Assembly: GCA_011800155.1 (NCBI GenBank)
Contig: CM022372.1
Coordinates: forward strand, 3,100,001 to 3,164,000
Length of the DNA: 64,000 nt
From: Flammulina velutipes
Taxonomy: Eukaryota; Basidiomycota; Agaricomycetes; Agaricales; Physalacriaceae
Direction of reading: 5' to 3'
This document shows positions 22,886 through 35,165 of the stretch, piece by piece. The notes under the pieces are model-generated. The model made no database searches. It saw only the letters and a program-made list of their open reading frames with translations, and had not been told where the DNA came from. The position numbers and the translations under genes are program-made. Within the stretch, counting starts at the first letter, position 1. Every line of letters begins with the position of its first letter.

Positions 22886-23135
22886 ACCTAAAAGGACGGT
22901 GGACATTCGACCTTTTCGACGAGAGATCGTGTGTACTGATGCGACTATAATTGTAGCTCATCTGAAGAATAAGATTAGTAAATGCTAGAATATGACTTAC
23001 TTGTGGCGTCGTTGCGCCGCATCCAGGAGTCCAGTTTTCTTCCTGCCTAAATGTCAGGCTCAAATGATCAGGTAATAAATTCTTTACATGTTCGTCAATG
23101 AGAAATGTATGTATAGCATATAGCAGTATATATAT

Positions 23136-26100
23136 TTACGGTGCACTTGGATTGTAACATTCCGCCCATCTCTGTCCATAACATCCAGTGCTGAAGTCAA
23201 TTTCAACAGAACCCCTCGCAGATACTGCAGCACTGTCTGGCCGATTGAGATAGGCATGCATCTTCCTGGAGAGCCAGAAGTACTTCTCGCCATTCAAAGA
23301 TTTGACCCATCCGTCGGAATCAATACACCAATCTCTCCGTATTGTGTCTATAATGCATTAGCAATGACTTTTTTTGATACTGTAAGAATGACATACCTAA
23401 GTCAAGAAAAGTCCAAGTGGCAGCGCGTGAATGATAGGAAGGGCATGTGTCCAGACGCACTCCACCTGGAATGGAGTCTTTACTCTCATTACACTGACAC
23501 TTTTGCATACCTGGCACATCCCAGATACGCACTGTTGTGTCATCTGATCCTGACACGACCTGTGTCCCATTTGGGGAGAAACAGACTGAGTAGATATGAT
23601 CACTGTGTCCTATCAGTTGATTCAGCTCATTCCCTGTTGATGTGTCCCATATACTGATGACAGTTGTATTCTCTGACACAGTGACAAGCTGTGACCCATC
23701 TGATGAGAAAGAGAAGGTTTGGATATGCTTCGAGCCATGACATGTAAATGGTGAGCGGGAGATATCATTCATTTGCCCATCACGCTTTATAAAGTGAAAA
23801 GGGCTGTCCCAGACAGGTTCCAGGGTACCTGATCTCTCACAATCAAAGACTTGATAAGCATGAATATTATCATTATCAGCTTCTAGAAGCTCCACAGTCA
23901 ACAACATGTCAGATTGCTGACTGCCCCAATTGCGGCAAATAATATGTGTCCCATCCTCTGTGAAACAGACATCTGAAATAACATAACCCACCCTTAGCTG
24001 CTGTGTTTCTGTGAATGTTGTAGCATCCAAGATACTCAAAGTCGTGTCATCTGAATAAGTTACAATTTGTTTCCCATCAGGTGAGAAATGTGCATCAATC
24101 ACTGCAGTTCTTGAACCAGCCAGCTGGTGCATCTGCTTAGCCTTTTTATTTGGAACATTCCAGAGCCTGAGGTAGGTGTCTCCACTTGAAACAATGTGTG
24201 TTCCATTCAATGAGAATCTGGCTGATATTATGTTCTCCTTGTCAACTAGCTCATACAGTTCCTTCCCAGTTAAGAGGTCCACAATATAGATAATACTATC
24301 TAATAACATTAATAAATGTGACCCATCTGGTGAGAAGCAGGGTCTTGATCCAGGATTACCCAAACCCAGCTGGTGCAGCTTATTCCCATTGGATGCATCC
24401 CAAATTTGAACACTTTCTCTAGATAATGATGCAATAAATGTCCCATCTGGTGAGAAGTAGGCTGAATTTATGCCTTTTTCAGCCAACTGGTACAACTTGT
24501 TCCCATTGGATATGTCCCAAGACTCCCAGATTTGGACAGTCTGTTCTGAGAACTCATCAGAGTACCTGAGCCATCCCACAGGTTTCTCTATTCTTGAACT
24601 AGATAAGATCTGTGTCCCATCTGGTGAGAACTCTAGTGAAAAGAAATCCTTGTGTTCTACATGAAGTCTATGCAGCTCATTCCCATTGGACACACCCCAA
24701 ATTTAATGAAGCTATCAGAGCCTGATGCAATGCACTTCCCATCTGGTGAGAAGCAGGCTGTCAGTCTTTCCATTGAATGAATATCTCTAATTCTCACATC
24801 CAGCCTAGGCAGCTTATTCCAGGTAGACATGTCCCAAATGTGCACACCACACTGGTCTACTATCATGATGTGTGTCCCGTCCGGTGAGAAAAGGACTGAT
24901 TTGATTTGAATATATCCTTCCAACCGGTGTGGTTCCTTCCATTTTGGCACCTCCCAAATCCAGACAGTGCTGCTATTCTGTCCCGCAATGTGTTTCCCAT
25001 TTTGGGAAGCAGATGAGCCAATTATCTTTGAAGAACCATCCATCTTCTCATGTTCTTCCATAGCTATTATCTGAAATTGCCCTGTTGATATGTCCCATAA
25101 TAATAAACTTCCATTCCAGTCTAACCCTACAATAGGTAGTCCGTCTGCCAAAAACAACCAATTAGAATATTCAAAGCCGGATGGGAGCTTTGATGTTACT
25201 AATGGAAGATTATCATTTAGGATAGCAGCAATAGAAGGAATTTTAGGAAACCTGTCTCTCCACCTGGAAATCAATGATGATTCCCAATTGTAGGTAGCAA
25301 GTGCAGAGACATAAAGATGAGGGGTTGATGCTGCCATAGCTGTACTTGCAAAGGAAGTGACAAAGTTTTCTGCAGCCTTGAGATTATTCTTTTGTTCCAC
25401 TCCAAGGATGATATTCTGGCAAGTGAGAGATGAGTATCATCATTTATGCATGTTCATTGTTGAAAGCTCACCTTCTCAAGCCATTGACGTGCTGTGACCA
25501 ACAGAGGGTAACATTCCTGAACCACCTTGAGGAGGTTCATTACCTCTATCCAGAACAGCCACTGACACTCCATCCATTTCCAATATATCATCTGCATTTT
25601 CTCCACCACCTGTTCATCAGATGGGGCCTTTGACATGTGCTTTGCCCAGTGGCGACAAGCATACCACAGGGCATGAGGAATGTTCTCATCAATGCACATC
25701 AGAAGATTGTCCACTTCAGAGTCATTGAGGTACGATGACGGCAGATCACATATGTTGAACCACAATGAAGACATGAGACGAAAGCAGCAGGTGGTAAGAC
25801 ATACTTGTCTCTCCAGGGTAGGACAGAGCATTGTAGCAAGTTCTTGACTTGCAAAGCGCGTAGTGTTGGTCATGAAGTCAATGAATGACTTATGGTAGGA
25901 GTATGCACGATCCTCGAGCACATATAGGACGGCGTGGAGGGATAGTATGAGATTTAACACTTCCTCCTCTTCTAAATCAAACTCAGATTCCACGAACCGA
26001 GGGATGTCGGGGACAAGGATAGGTTCCTCGGCGCAGATCACGGTTTGGAGAATAGCGCGCGCAATCCTTTGTTGTGCCTTTGACTTCGGAGATAGCCAGA

Positions 26101-27793
26101 GGGAAAGGATTTCCTCGTAGAGGCAGTCAACAAGCAGGCCATCAACTCCGTATTCAGATTTCTCCGGCCATGCTCTGAGTATCAGTCCCAAACGTTCTGT
26201 CTGTTTCCTGAGGGTAGGCTCCTCGAGTTGTGATGGGGGGTTAATGAATCGCACAGCAGTTGCGGCATAGATAAAAAGGCCAGAGGATTGTTTGGCAAGA
26301 GTACGGAGGGTGGACGCATCAAGATTGGGGAGCGCGGCACGGAGGTACAGATGTATGTCGTTTTCGATAATTTCGGAGGGAACCTCCTCTAATCGACACA
26401 CTGCACGTGAATCGATACTCTCGCAGATCTTTACGATGCGTGGATCCTGCCGACTGGTCACAAAGAACTTGAGGCCTCGAAATCCGTTCTCGTGCAATGA
26501 AACCTCCTTGATTAACTGCTCCAGAAAGAATGATCCATCCTTTCCCTCGAGCTCGTCCAACGCGTCAATGACGACAACTAATGGAGGTAGAGCTTGATTT
26601 GCAGTGACGGACCTCCAAGGATCAGAGAGAAGGCTCGGTATGTGGTCTTTGAGCGGTGGTGGTTGGGCGTCGAATTTGGACGCGAGAAGAGCTCGCCCGA
26701 AATCCGGGAAACTGTGTGCGAGGTCGTGTACGATGGTGGGGATCACATTTTTCCGTAAGCGAGCTGCCTCAATCTGTCGAGAGCAGAAGAACGAGGCGCC
26801 TAAGCGACCCGATTTGCTTCCGCCGTCATACAGATTTTTGCAGATCGTGTAGGCGATCGTGGACTTTCCTGTCCCTGCCATCCCGCTAAGCCAGTAGATA
26901 GGCGGACAGTCGGGCGAGTCATCCCTGGACCATGCCATGATAGACTCGATGATCTCCTCCCGAGTGCCCTCGACGCATGGCTGACGGGCAACGTCGGCAT
27001 ATCGAGCTTCACGAATCGGCTTGAGGTTGCCAAGGCGCAGGATCTATTCAAGTATCAGTGTCTGACATTCCATGTGGCCTCACGACTTCACCTCAGTGTT
27101 CTGAACAATACCCCTCACTTCTCGGGCAGTAGCTAGCGTCAAATCGAGCTATAGACGAGTCAGTGTAACCCGATCGTATCAGCGACATTTGTTTTTCACC
27201 TGGAAGGTTTTGGTCGCTTCGTCTATGCGCCGGAAGATGTCTTCGAGTTGCTTCGGATGCTCGTTGGATTCCAATATGCGTTTGAGTATTCCTTGTTTGT
27301 CCATCTCCTTGAGCTCGGCTTCGGCATTATTCAGAACCCTAAACGAACATCAGTTCCCTCTCGAAAGCCATTCCTGTAAGAATACGACATACTTGCTGAA
27401 GCGTTGGCAGGATGGATCGATCCCGTCTGGACGCCACATGTGCTCGAAATTCATGTTCACTATTTCCAGACGCTGGCCGATTTGGAGGAGGATAGTGGCC
27501 ATTGAGTCTTTGCTATCGATGATCGTCTGTAAACTGCTGTAAGCGTCGAACGAAAGGTCGAAAGATCGTCGGCGTACATCAACGATGCCCACGATACTGT
27601 TAATCACAGCAACAGGTATCTTGAAAGGAGTGCCGTCGAGCAATCTCTCTGCATTCTTGGACACAACTTTGAAGCCATGCCACGCCAGCTTTGCGTTCTC
27701 CTTTATGATCGCGATACTGACAGAGTGATCAGCGGAACTGTTCAAGTGGAAAAGTTTCCTGAGTTTCGATTTCGGCGGGGAGTCTGAAGACAT
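23136..27793 (-). CDS. NACHT-WD40 NLR (STAND) protein with one apparent frameshift
   Basis: ATG 27793 opens a helical N-terminal domain of about 210 residues spread over three exons. The NACHT domain follows near 26900-25900, with a Walker A GMAGTGKST, a Walker B VVVIDALDELEG, and FFVTSRQDPR. A helical linker precedes about ten WD40-like repeats (FSPDGT, IWD, SGS motifs) from 25000 to 23500. The last exon, 23136-23350, is a distinct module (RRDWCIDSDGW, FWLSRKMHAYLN) ending at PSAP. Length is about 1,450 residues. Fungal NLRs of this type sense non-self or self signals and trigger cell death or incompatibility. Near 24699 the WD40 frame shifts: ATTAAATTTGGGG appears to lack one A. The gene is intact only if that base is an error. 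Confidence 0.85.
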
Positions 27794-29396
27794 GGTGGTG
27801 TTCGAAGAGAAAGAAAGACACGAGGTGCATCACTAGCGCAGAGTACGGTGTCTGACGGGCTATACAGCAAAGTAGGCGATGCGCGGCAAGTTTAGCGCCG
27901 GAGAGCTTCGATGAATTGGGGGGTGTGAATGTTGTGACAGAATGATGTGCCAGTGGGAGGTGCACAGCCTGATGAGATGCCGGTCGAGCGCTGGGGTGAA
28001 TGAACAACAAGGGATACCATCACTTGAAGGAGGAGTATATTGATGCAAAATAGGAACCCACAGAGGCAAATAAATGCATAGACTAAGACCTAAGGATCTC
28101 TCTGACAGATGCAATGAAGGGGCCACCATCATCAAGAGGCTGGCGCGCGCTTGCAAGTGCTGTCGATTCAATTGACTGCGCACCCTCCGTTCATCACGTC
28201 GTTTCTGCTATGCCGTTATTTGATGAGACAGTCATTGCAAGAAGAAGGAACACAGTACCTACAGCGGCTGAAAGAGAGAATGTAACGTGGCGTTGGCCAA
28301 ATGTCAAAGTGGTCCGTAGGAAATAGGAAAAGATCATTGCAAACGCGAGCTCGACCTCCTGATGATGGAGGTTGATGGAACTTCGAGACGCCGGACCCGG
28401 ACGATATATGATGTTCAATCTAGGCAGAGACAGTTAGACGGGAGATGAATCGATCGACCAATGATGGAAAATTAGGCGCCAGCGGGACACACCTCATACG
28501 AGGATTTAGGCCTGCACTGTTGCGCTCGGGGGACCGTTAGATCGTTGTGTTGTACCTCTATTATCAACTCGTATTTCACCCTTGAACAGAGCTAACCGAG
28601 ACGCGACATAGGGTTTCCGTATTTGATGCAGGCGCCTTCAAGGGAGAGCTGATGAGGTAATAGCGTTGATGTCGGTATCAATGAGCGAGAGACGTCCTAA
28701 TTCGTGAGTTCGTGCAGCTATAGGGAACTTCTAGATATGCTACTTACCAGCCCGTAGCGTCGTCATATTTCTAACAACGTTGAAAGTCAATAGAGGACGT
28801 TCCGTTTACGGTACGAGAGCTTACTGAATCGGAGACAGACAGGACACTAGACTTCGAGCTTGGTAATGGTGACGGTTCGTTGTTCAAGTCAGTGGGACCT
28901 GAGTAGCATCGGGGGTACTCGGTCCGGCAACTGCACGTGGGTGGTGTGGCGTTACATCAACATTGTGATAGTGCCTATTCTTTGGGGCACATAATCACAT
29001 ACTGGCATCCTTAAATTTCCGAGAAGCCATACGTACATTGCATTACAATTATTGTAAGAGCCGCGCATTCACTCTTTCACAATGTGCATCGAAGAGGTTG
29101 ACTACCGCAAACAGTTCGTGATACGCATTCCCTTTCCTGATAAGACCTATTTCGGAACGGCGGAACGGGAGAGGCAGACGGGAGGAGCGCGTTTGCTACG
29201 GAGAGCCTACCAGTGGATGTAGACGAGGGCGATAACCATACTCAATTGACACATCTAAAATGGCGTGGGTCAAGAACTAGAAGCGTTATATCCTCGAGAT
29301 TCTAGACAACGACAATAGTAGGAGTCTTCTTTAGCTATGTTGTACCTTGTGATTGCCAATTGACATCGTTACGCGCATAAATGGGTCGAGTTGGGC
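27794..29396. other. Intergenic stretch upstream of the NLR, no gene seen
   Basis: This presumably includes the NLR promoter near 27794-28050. A short frame at 29082-29219 (MCIEEVDYRKQF) has no recognisable partner. Nothing else is supported. Confidence 0.35.
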
Positions 29397-29480
29397 GTTC
29401 ATTACCGTTTTAGGACCGTGTGAACCGGCAGAAAGCGGGAGGTTCCATTCTTCGCTCTCGCGACCAAGAGTCTTCCACTA
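29397..29480 (+). repeat. Dispersed repeat, copy 3
   Basis: Diverged copy: GTTCATTACCGTTTTAGGACC followed by GTGTGAACCGGCAG. Confidence 0.6.
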
Positions 29481-29639
29481 CGTTCACTTCTGCTCGTGCG
29501 CTCCTCTTCTCGGCGAAGGCGAAGCGGGGTTTTGGTTCAGATGGCCATCCACAGGGACGCTGTTGGACGGAGGCTTCACATCGTCTACACGTCAGATAGG
29601 CCAGAAACACGTTTGCAAGTGAAAGCGACCGGTCGAGTA

Positions 29640-31730
29640 CGTCCACAGTGATGAAAATGTGAGCTTGTCTTGCGCCTCTTCTGTTCTGCTCTGATTTTTC
29701 CGCAGGAAGCTCTAATTACGTTCAAAACGAGCGCCTTTCCATCCACACGACACGAACGAAGGAAGGTATTCGCGTGTCGGCTTCCTCCTCAATCTGATGC
29801 AGAGCGATGCATTGCATGAATTGGCCTATGGTGGGGCTGAGCGGGAGGTGTGTCTTGTTCATCTTTTTGTGGTCGTCCATTTATTTTGCTTGGATAGCTG
29901 CTCTCGTCGCAATACCACGTATCACCTGGAGTCTAGTCGAATCGGAGAGAAGCGTCGAAAATAACGGATTCTGATTCCAAGAGCCAGCGAAGAAAGGGCT
30001 TGAGGCCCAATGTACGTCGTCGAATTTCTACAACCTCTGCCCTAGCTGATCATCGACCTGCACAGTAGACGTTATCCTTCTCTGAATTGCATAGAGCTCG
30101 TCATGCTCGTCCATTCGACCATGGATTATGGCCACTACAGATATATCGCCATCGGGGATGTGCAGCGACCAGAAGGAGAGGGCAGGGGCATGAGGGACTG
30201 CAACGAGGGCTCCTAGTGGGATGGATCGCTACTTGGGCTGGTGGCGATGCAGTGGATGGAGGATCTCGGGATGCTAGCAGGTGATACGGGGCACCATGAA
30301 CGTCGTCAGTGCCACAGAATGGGAACATGGCGTCAAAGGCAACGGTAACTCGTGCGCGCTGGAGGAGCAGCGCAATCCCAAAGTCGAAAGGTACGTCTCC
30401 TCCATTGTTCAACGCATATACTGACCTCTTCCAGTTACAAGATCTCACTGGCGACGTCCAACAAGTCCGGATGTCGACTTCGCAAGGACTTCCGTGCAGG
30501 CCATGATCATCCCACTGATGTCGTCCTCAATGCTTATCGTCAGCGGGTACGCGTACTCCTGGCGCCATCGGAAGAACCCTCACCTCCATCTTCGACCTTG
30601 CCGATTATACCACAACCGCGCTCGGCTTGGGTTCATTCTCCTCCGGGTGCCAGTTGATGTTCCTGCGAGCCAAATGAGAGACGCGCTCTTCCGAAGGACT
30701 GTCTCTAGAGCAGATCTGCTCCCCAAGATACGCTCTCGGGTTCTCGAGGTCACATCCCCCACTCGTTATGAGATCCAACGACCGTTCTCGCGGACGTTAG
30801 ATGAAAGGCGGGCGATCACCGGCACCCGTTATCCAGAGTCGCTCGTCGCTCGTTCCTCCTGTGCTCGATGACGAAGAACCTTCACCACTATCTTCAATCT
30901 CGCCGAGCCCGATATCTCCACTACACCTACCGTTCGCGCTGACTCTCCTCCCCGTCCAACCAATACATTCCTTTTCCCTTGTCGTCGTTTGCACGGTGAC
31001 TTTCATCTCCCAAATTATATCCGGCTGGGGAAAAGGAAGGAAGACAGAATCATTGACTGCATCAGCGAGAGGTCTGACTGACTGGGAATGGGGCGAGGAG
31101 ACTGGATACTGGAGTAGCGGGGCATGTCCTCTATCTTTACGCGTACGACCCACGTCGAACAATGTTCGGGCTGCGACGAGGGTGTTCGTCTATGATTGCA
31201 CTGCTCGCTCCTCAGTGGTCCTGCACTAGAGGATGACCGACTCGCTCTCAGCTCTAGATGGCGTACTCTACCTCAGATCCTCAAAGCCGTCGAGACGACT
31301 ATCGACCGGAGTCCTGCGATCCTGTAGATCGCCCAATGACGAATTACTATCTCCGTTTATTTGACGCATTACGCATTCTGTACCTTGGCGTATGCCTCCA
31401 CATTACTTTCGATACTCGACCTCATAGATGAGAATACTACTATCGATTTACGTCTTTGACTGCGCAATGCGTGTATCATCGTCGGTGCACCTCTGGATCT
31501 ACCGCCTCATGCATGAAAATGCGCTTGAATTAATGAGGTCGCCGCACGTCTCCTTCTTGCTCGTCAGATCTCGTTGGCAGATGATCCCGACATCGCCTCG
31601 CAGCGAAATGGAAGTTGGGTACGAGATGATTATGTACCCCAGCGTCTAACGCATGCACGTATCGCGTTATCTGTGGACTGATCCCGAGTCGATCTCTCGG
31701 CCGTTGAAGGGGATGAACTTCCTCTGAAAC
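29640..31730 (+). pseudogene. Decayed copy A of the host-gene fragment and flanks
   Basis: Several blocks match the host gene and other copies: GTCGTCAGTGCCACAGAATG, a GGAGGAGCAGCGCAATCCC block (equivalent of EEQINAEV), the GACGTCCAACAAGTCCGG block, and a TTCTCGCGGACGTTAG block near 30784. The 3' part from about 31380 to 31720 matches 37080-37440 of copy B (shared GACATCGCCTCGCAG). Many stops and frame changes, no coding capacity. Confidence 0.55.
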
Positions 31731-31733
31731 AAG

Positions 31734-33073
31734 AACCAGATCTCTGGATCTCGAGATTCGGGCTGTTCAGACACCCCCCTCGAGACCGTCTCGAGACTCT
31801 CAATTCCGAGAGTCTCGAGGGTTTGTTCTTATGTAGATAATAGCAGCTATAGTGTACAATAAATTATGTCAATATGATTCTATCTAGTCTATCTAACTAC
31901 CTCTAAGACTCGGTACAGTCTCTGACATGCTATTGAGATAGCCTTTGACACAATGCTCGAGACAATCTCCAAGTATTGTCTCGAGAATTGTCCCCGCACT
32001 GCCTCGGGATAACCCCGGGACAAAGCTCGAGACAATCCCTGGGACAAAGCTCGAGATAATCCCTGGAGATTGTCTCGAGAGAATCCCAACCAACGATCCC
32101 GGCACCTGTCTCGAGATGATGCTCGAGACAAATCATGACAAAATACGCCACTCACCTGAGCTTACCCGTGTCCTCCTCAGCTGCGTAAGAACATGATTTA
32201 TATACATATCTGCTCAGATGGTCTTACCGTTCCCCGTATTAGTCGAAAGATCAAGTGGCTACCATGAAGGTAAGAGGAAAGAAGCAAAGGCTGACACATA
32301 ACCCCGTGTTGATTGTTTTGTGGCCACAAATGTTGTACTCGGACGTCGGCTTAATTCACTCTTTGTTTATCCCAAGCTTACATTCACTGTGAGAGTTCTT
32401 GTATTACTTGAATAGACCTTGAATACATCAATGAATGTTAGACAAAGAGTGGCCGAATGTGCCGGTGCATCCAACATTTGTTGCCACAAAACAATCGATG
32501 CGGAGAGATGTGCCAGCCTTTGCTTCTTTCCTCTTACCTTCATGGTAGCCACTTGATCTTTCGACTAATACGGGGAACGGTAAGACCATCTGAGCAGATA
32601 TGTATATAAATCATGTTCTTACGCAGCTGAGGAGGACACGGGTAAGCTCAGGTGAGTGGCGTATTTTGTCATGATTTGTCTCGAGCATCATCTCGAGACA
32701 GGTGCCGGGATCGTTGGTTGGGATTCTCTCGAGACAATCTCCAGGGATTATCTCGAGCTTTGTCCCAGGGATTGTCTCGAGCTTTGTCCCGGGGTTATCC
32801 CGAGGCAGTGCGGGGACAATTCTCGAGACAATACTTGGAGATTGTCTCGAGCATTGTGTCAAAGGCTATCTCAATAGCATGTCAGAGACTGTACCGAGTC
32901 TTAGAGGTAGTTAGATAGACTAGATAGAATCATATTGACATAATTTATTGTACACTATAGCTGCTATTATCTACATAAGAACAAACCCTCGAGACTCTCG
33001 GAATTGAGAGTCTCGAGACGGTCTCGAGGGGGGTGTCTGAACAGCCCGAATCTCGAGATCCAGAGATCTGGTT
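31734..33073. mobile_element. 1.34-kb near-perfect palindrome (foldback-like element)
   Basis: Left arm 31734-32298 and right arm 32509-33073 are reverse complements over about 565 bp without gaps; I saw only one mismatch, near the inner edge. The roughly 210-bp centre is only partly self-complementary. Each arm contains many TCTCGAG/CTCGAGACAAT motifs. Flanks share the 7-bp TCTGAAA (31721-31727 and 33078-33084), a possible target duplication. No protein of its own is credible; mirrored frames are a product of the symmetry. It sits at the end of decayed copy A. Confidence 0.75.
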
Positions 33074-33533
33074 TTATTCTGAAATCAGCTCGCCCAATCA
33101 TTCAAGCCGTTCACTCTCCTTCGGAAAGGTCTCTCGTTTGTTTCCTTCTCTGCGAGGGGTACCGTGGGAACCTGGACCAAAATTCACAGATCTGCCTCTT
33201 ACGCCATCACTACTCACCTGCAGCGCCATCTTGTGCTATACGTCGTCTTCCTTTACAGCGATGTGTCAGGCTAGATAACGATTTGTTGTGTGTACATAAT
33301 GGTTCGTTATCCGTACTGCGCGTAACGCTTCGTGTCCATCTCATTACTCGTTGATTCACAACGGATTGCACATCCTCCTTCCAAGTGGACTTCCATTGCG
33401 CCATTCCTTGCTAATCTTCCGCGTGCCCATCAAACTTGCTTAGATGTCTTTATCAATGGTGCTTACGTTTCCAGACGCCACTTGGCATTTCTCTTATAAG
33501 TGACATTCCTCTCATAATATAGCATTATCTGCC
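33074..33533. other. Upstream region of the reductase gene, no gene seen
   Basis: No convincing coding frame. The last 100 bp should contain the promoter of the gene at 33534. Confidence 0.35.
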
Positions 33534-34548
33534 ATGTCCTCTACATCTGTCGCAGTCTTTGGCTACGGAACGCTCGGAAAGCCTCTAGTCAGCGTAAGTC
33601 TCCAAACGCTATACGGCTTTCGTCCCGCTAATGATCCCAGGCCCTCGTCGAGAATGGCGCACAAGTCCTTCTGTTATCGAGAGACGCATCTAAGCTGAAA
33701 GACGTCCCCGCCGCAGTTAAGACGGCTTCCGTCGACTACGCCAACGAGACGCAGTTGGCCGATGTCCTCAAGGAGCATGCGGTCGACGCGGTGGTTATTA
33801 CACTTGGAGGCGGCGCTGATAGTGAACATGTCATCACCGTTGTCCAAATCGCCATTGCTCGCGCCGCCAAAGCTGCAGGCGTAAAACTCTTCGTGCCCAG
33901 CGAGTTTGGTACCAACACGGAAGGGCATGCTCCTGGGAGCTTTTTGGGTACGAAGAATGGGGCATTGGGTACGTCGTCGTTTATGCTTGGGCTAATGATG
34001 CTGAACATGTCGACAGCCAAGATCCATGAGATCGGTATCCCCACCACTCGAGTAGTGACCGGCGTATTCATCGAGTTCATCCCCTGGTTGACTTCGAACG
34101 CCGCCAAGCCGGGTGAATTCGTCATTACAGGTAACGGCGACAAGAAAGTCAGCTTCACCTCGATCTCGGACATTGGAGGTATGTCGATTTGTCCGATTCT
34201 ACTGCCAGGATGCTAACCCTTCCGAAAGGTTACGTGGCGCACGTACTCACCACGGTCCCGCTCCCCGAGCTCTACAACAAGAGCCTCCTGATCGAAGGGC
34301 AAGCGGCTACGCTGCAGGAGGTTGCTGGGATTTTAGGCAAGAAGGTCACGCGCGTAGATCCTGAGGAGATTGAACAGCCGTTCGTGCGGTTTTTGCTGGG
34401 ATTGGCGGATAAGGGGGGTGTGAGGACTGGAGCTATTGTTACGGATCCGGATGCGTCTGAGGAGGTTGTGGAGAAGAGATCGTCGGGAGGGAATGCGCTT
34501 TGGAAGGGACACCAGTGGAGGCAGATCAAGGATATTCATGGAGCGTGA
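33534..34548 (+). CDS. NmrA-like / isoflavone-reductase-like NAD(P)-binding protein
   Basis: Four exons (33534-33593, 33641-33968, 34017-34178, 34229-34548) encode about 290 residues. The N terminus is a Rossmann nucleotide-binding start, VAVFGYGTLGKPLVSALV, with the glycine-rich GYGTLG. Further family features are FVPSEFGTNTEG, TTRVVTGVFIEF and a VSFTSISDIGG segment. Such proteins are atypical short-chain dehydrogenases that act as redox-sensing regulators or reduce small aromatic or lipid substrates, probably in the cytosol. The substrate cannot be told. ATG 33534 was chosen because it directly precedes the Rossmann strand. The last intron is optional: reading through gives a stop at 34548, and splicing at 34545 extends the end to 34625 with a few different residues. 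Confidence 0.85.
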
Positions 34549-35093
34549 GTATTCTGGTAGTTGGAAGCGTAAACTGTAATGTCATCGTGAATATCTCATA
34601 TTGTAGCGTGACTCGGAGACAATGAACATCGCTTGAGCTGGAGTCGGCCTGAACGGTAGAGTTACTGGTGCGCTCGGAAGTGACTTTCGAATGAATTACG
34701 CGTTAAAAGAAGTACAAGGAGACTCCGGAGGTCGTGGAAGAATAGGGCTGATCCGAGACCGTCTTCCGGTCCGTATACAGCATCTCCACTTGATTATGTT
34801 GACGCTTGATCTCTATCTTCCGTGTACAACTTGCATGCGGATTAATGAACACTTATAAACTTCTTCAGTGAACTCAAGAAATGTCGACATCAACTACTTC
34901 AAAGCCCTCTCAAATCTAGAGGATATGGAGGATGCTGAGGGTATGTGTTCCCCATGTCTGCTACTTGAAGGTCCTTCATTCGAAACCATAGACTCTTCGG
35001 CCCAGATACATCTGGCCTATAAGATGTGTTGGTGTGGACACATTCGCTCCTACGAAGTCTCATGTTGTGACGGAGTTCTTCGTCGTAGTTGGG
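34549..35093. other. Intergenic stretch, no gene seen
   Basis: 3' flank of the reductase gene and unassigned sequence. No recognisable protein. Confidence 0.35.
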
Positions 35094-35165
35094 CGTTCAT
35101 TGCTACTTCAGGACCGTGAGAGCCGGCAGAAGCCGAGGTCTATTGTCGGTCCTCGTGATTTTGAT
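35094..35165 (+). repeat. Dispersed repeat, copy 4
   Basis: GTTCATTGCTACTTCAGGACC, then GTGAGAGCCGGCAGAAGCCG; close to the consensus. Confidence 0.65.

Noticed and set aside
31889..32918. Mirror-image small proteins on opposite strands in the palindrome
   Set aside because: They result from the inverted symmetry of the two arms and are rich in repeats of the same short motif, with no domain.
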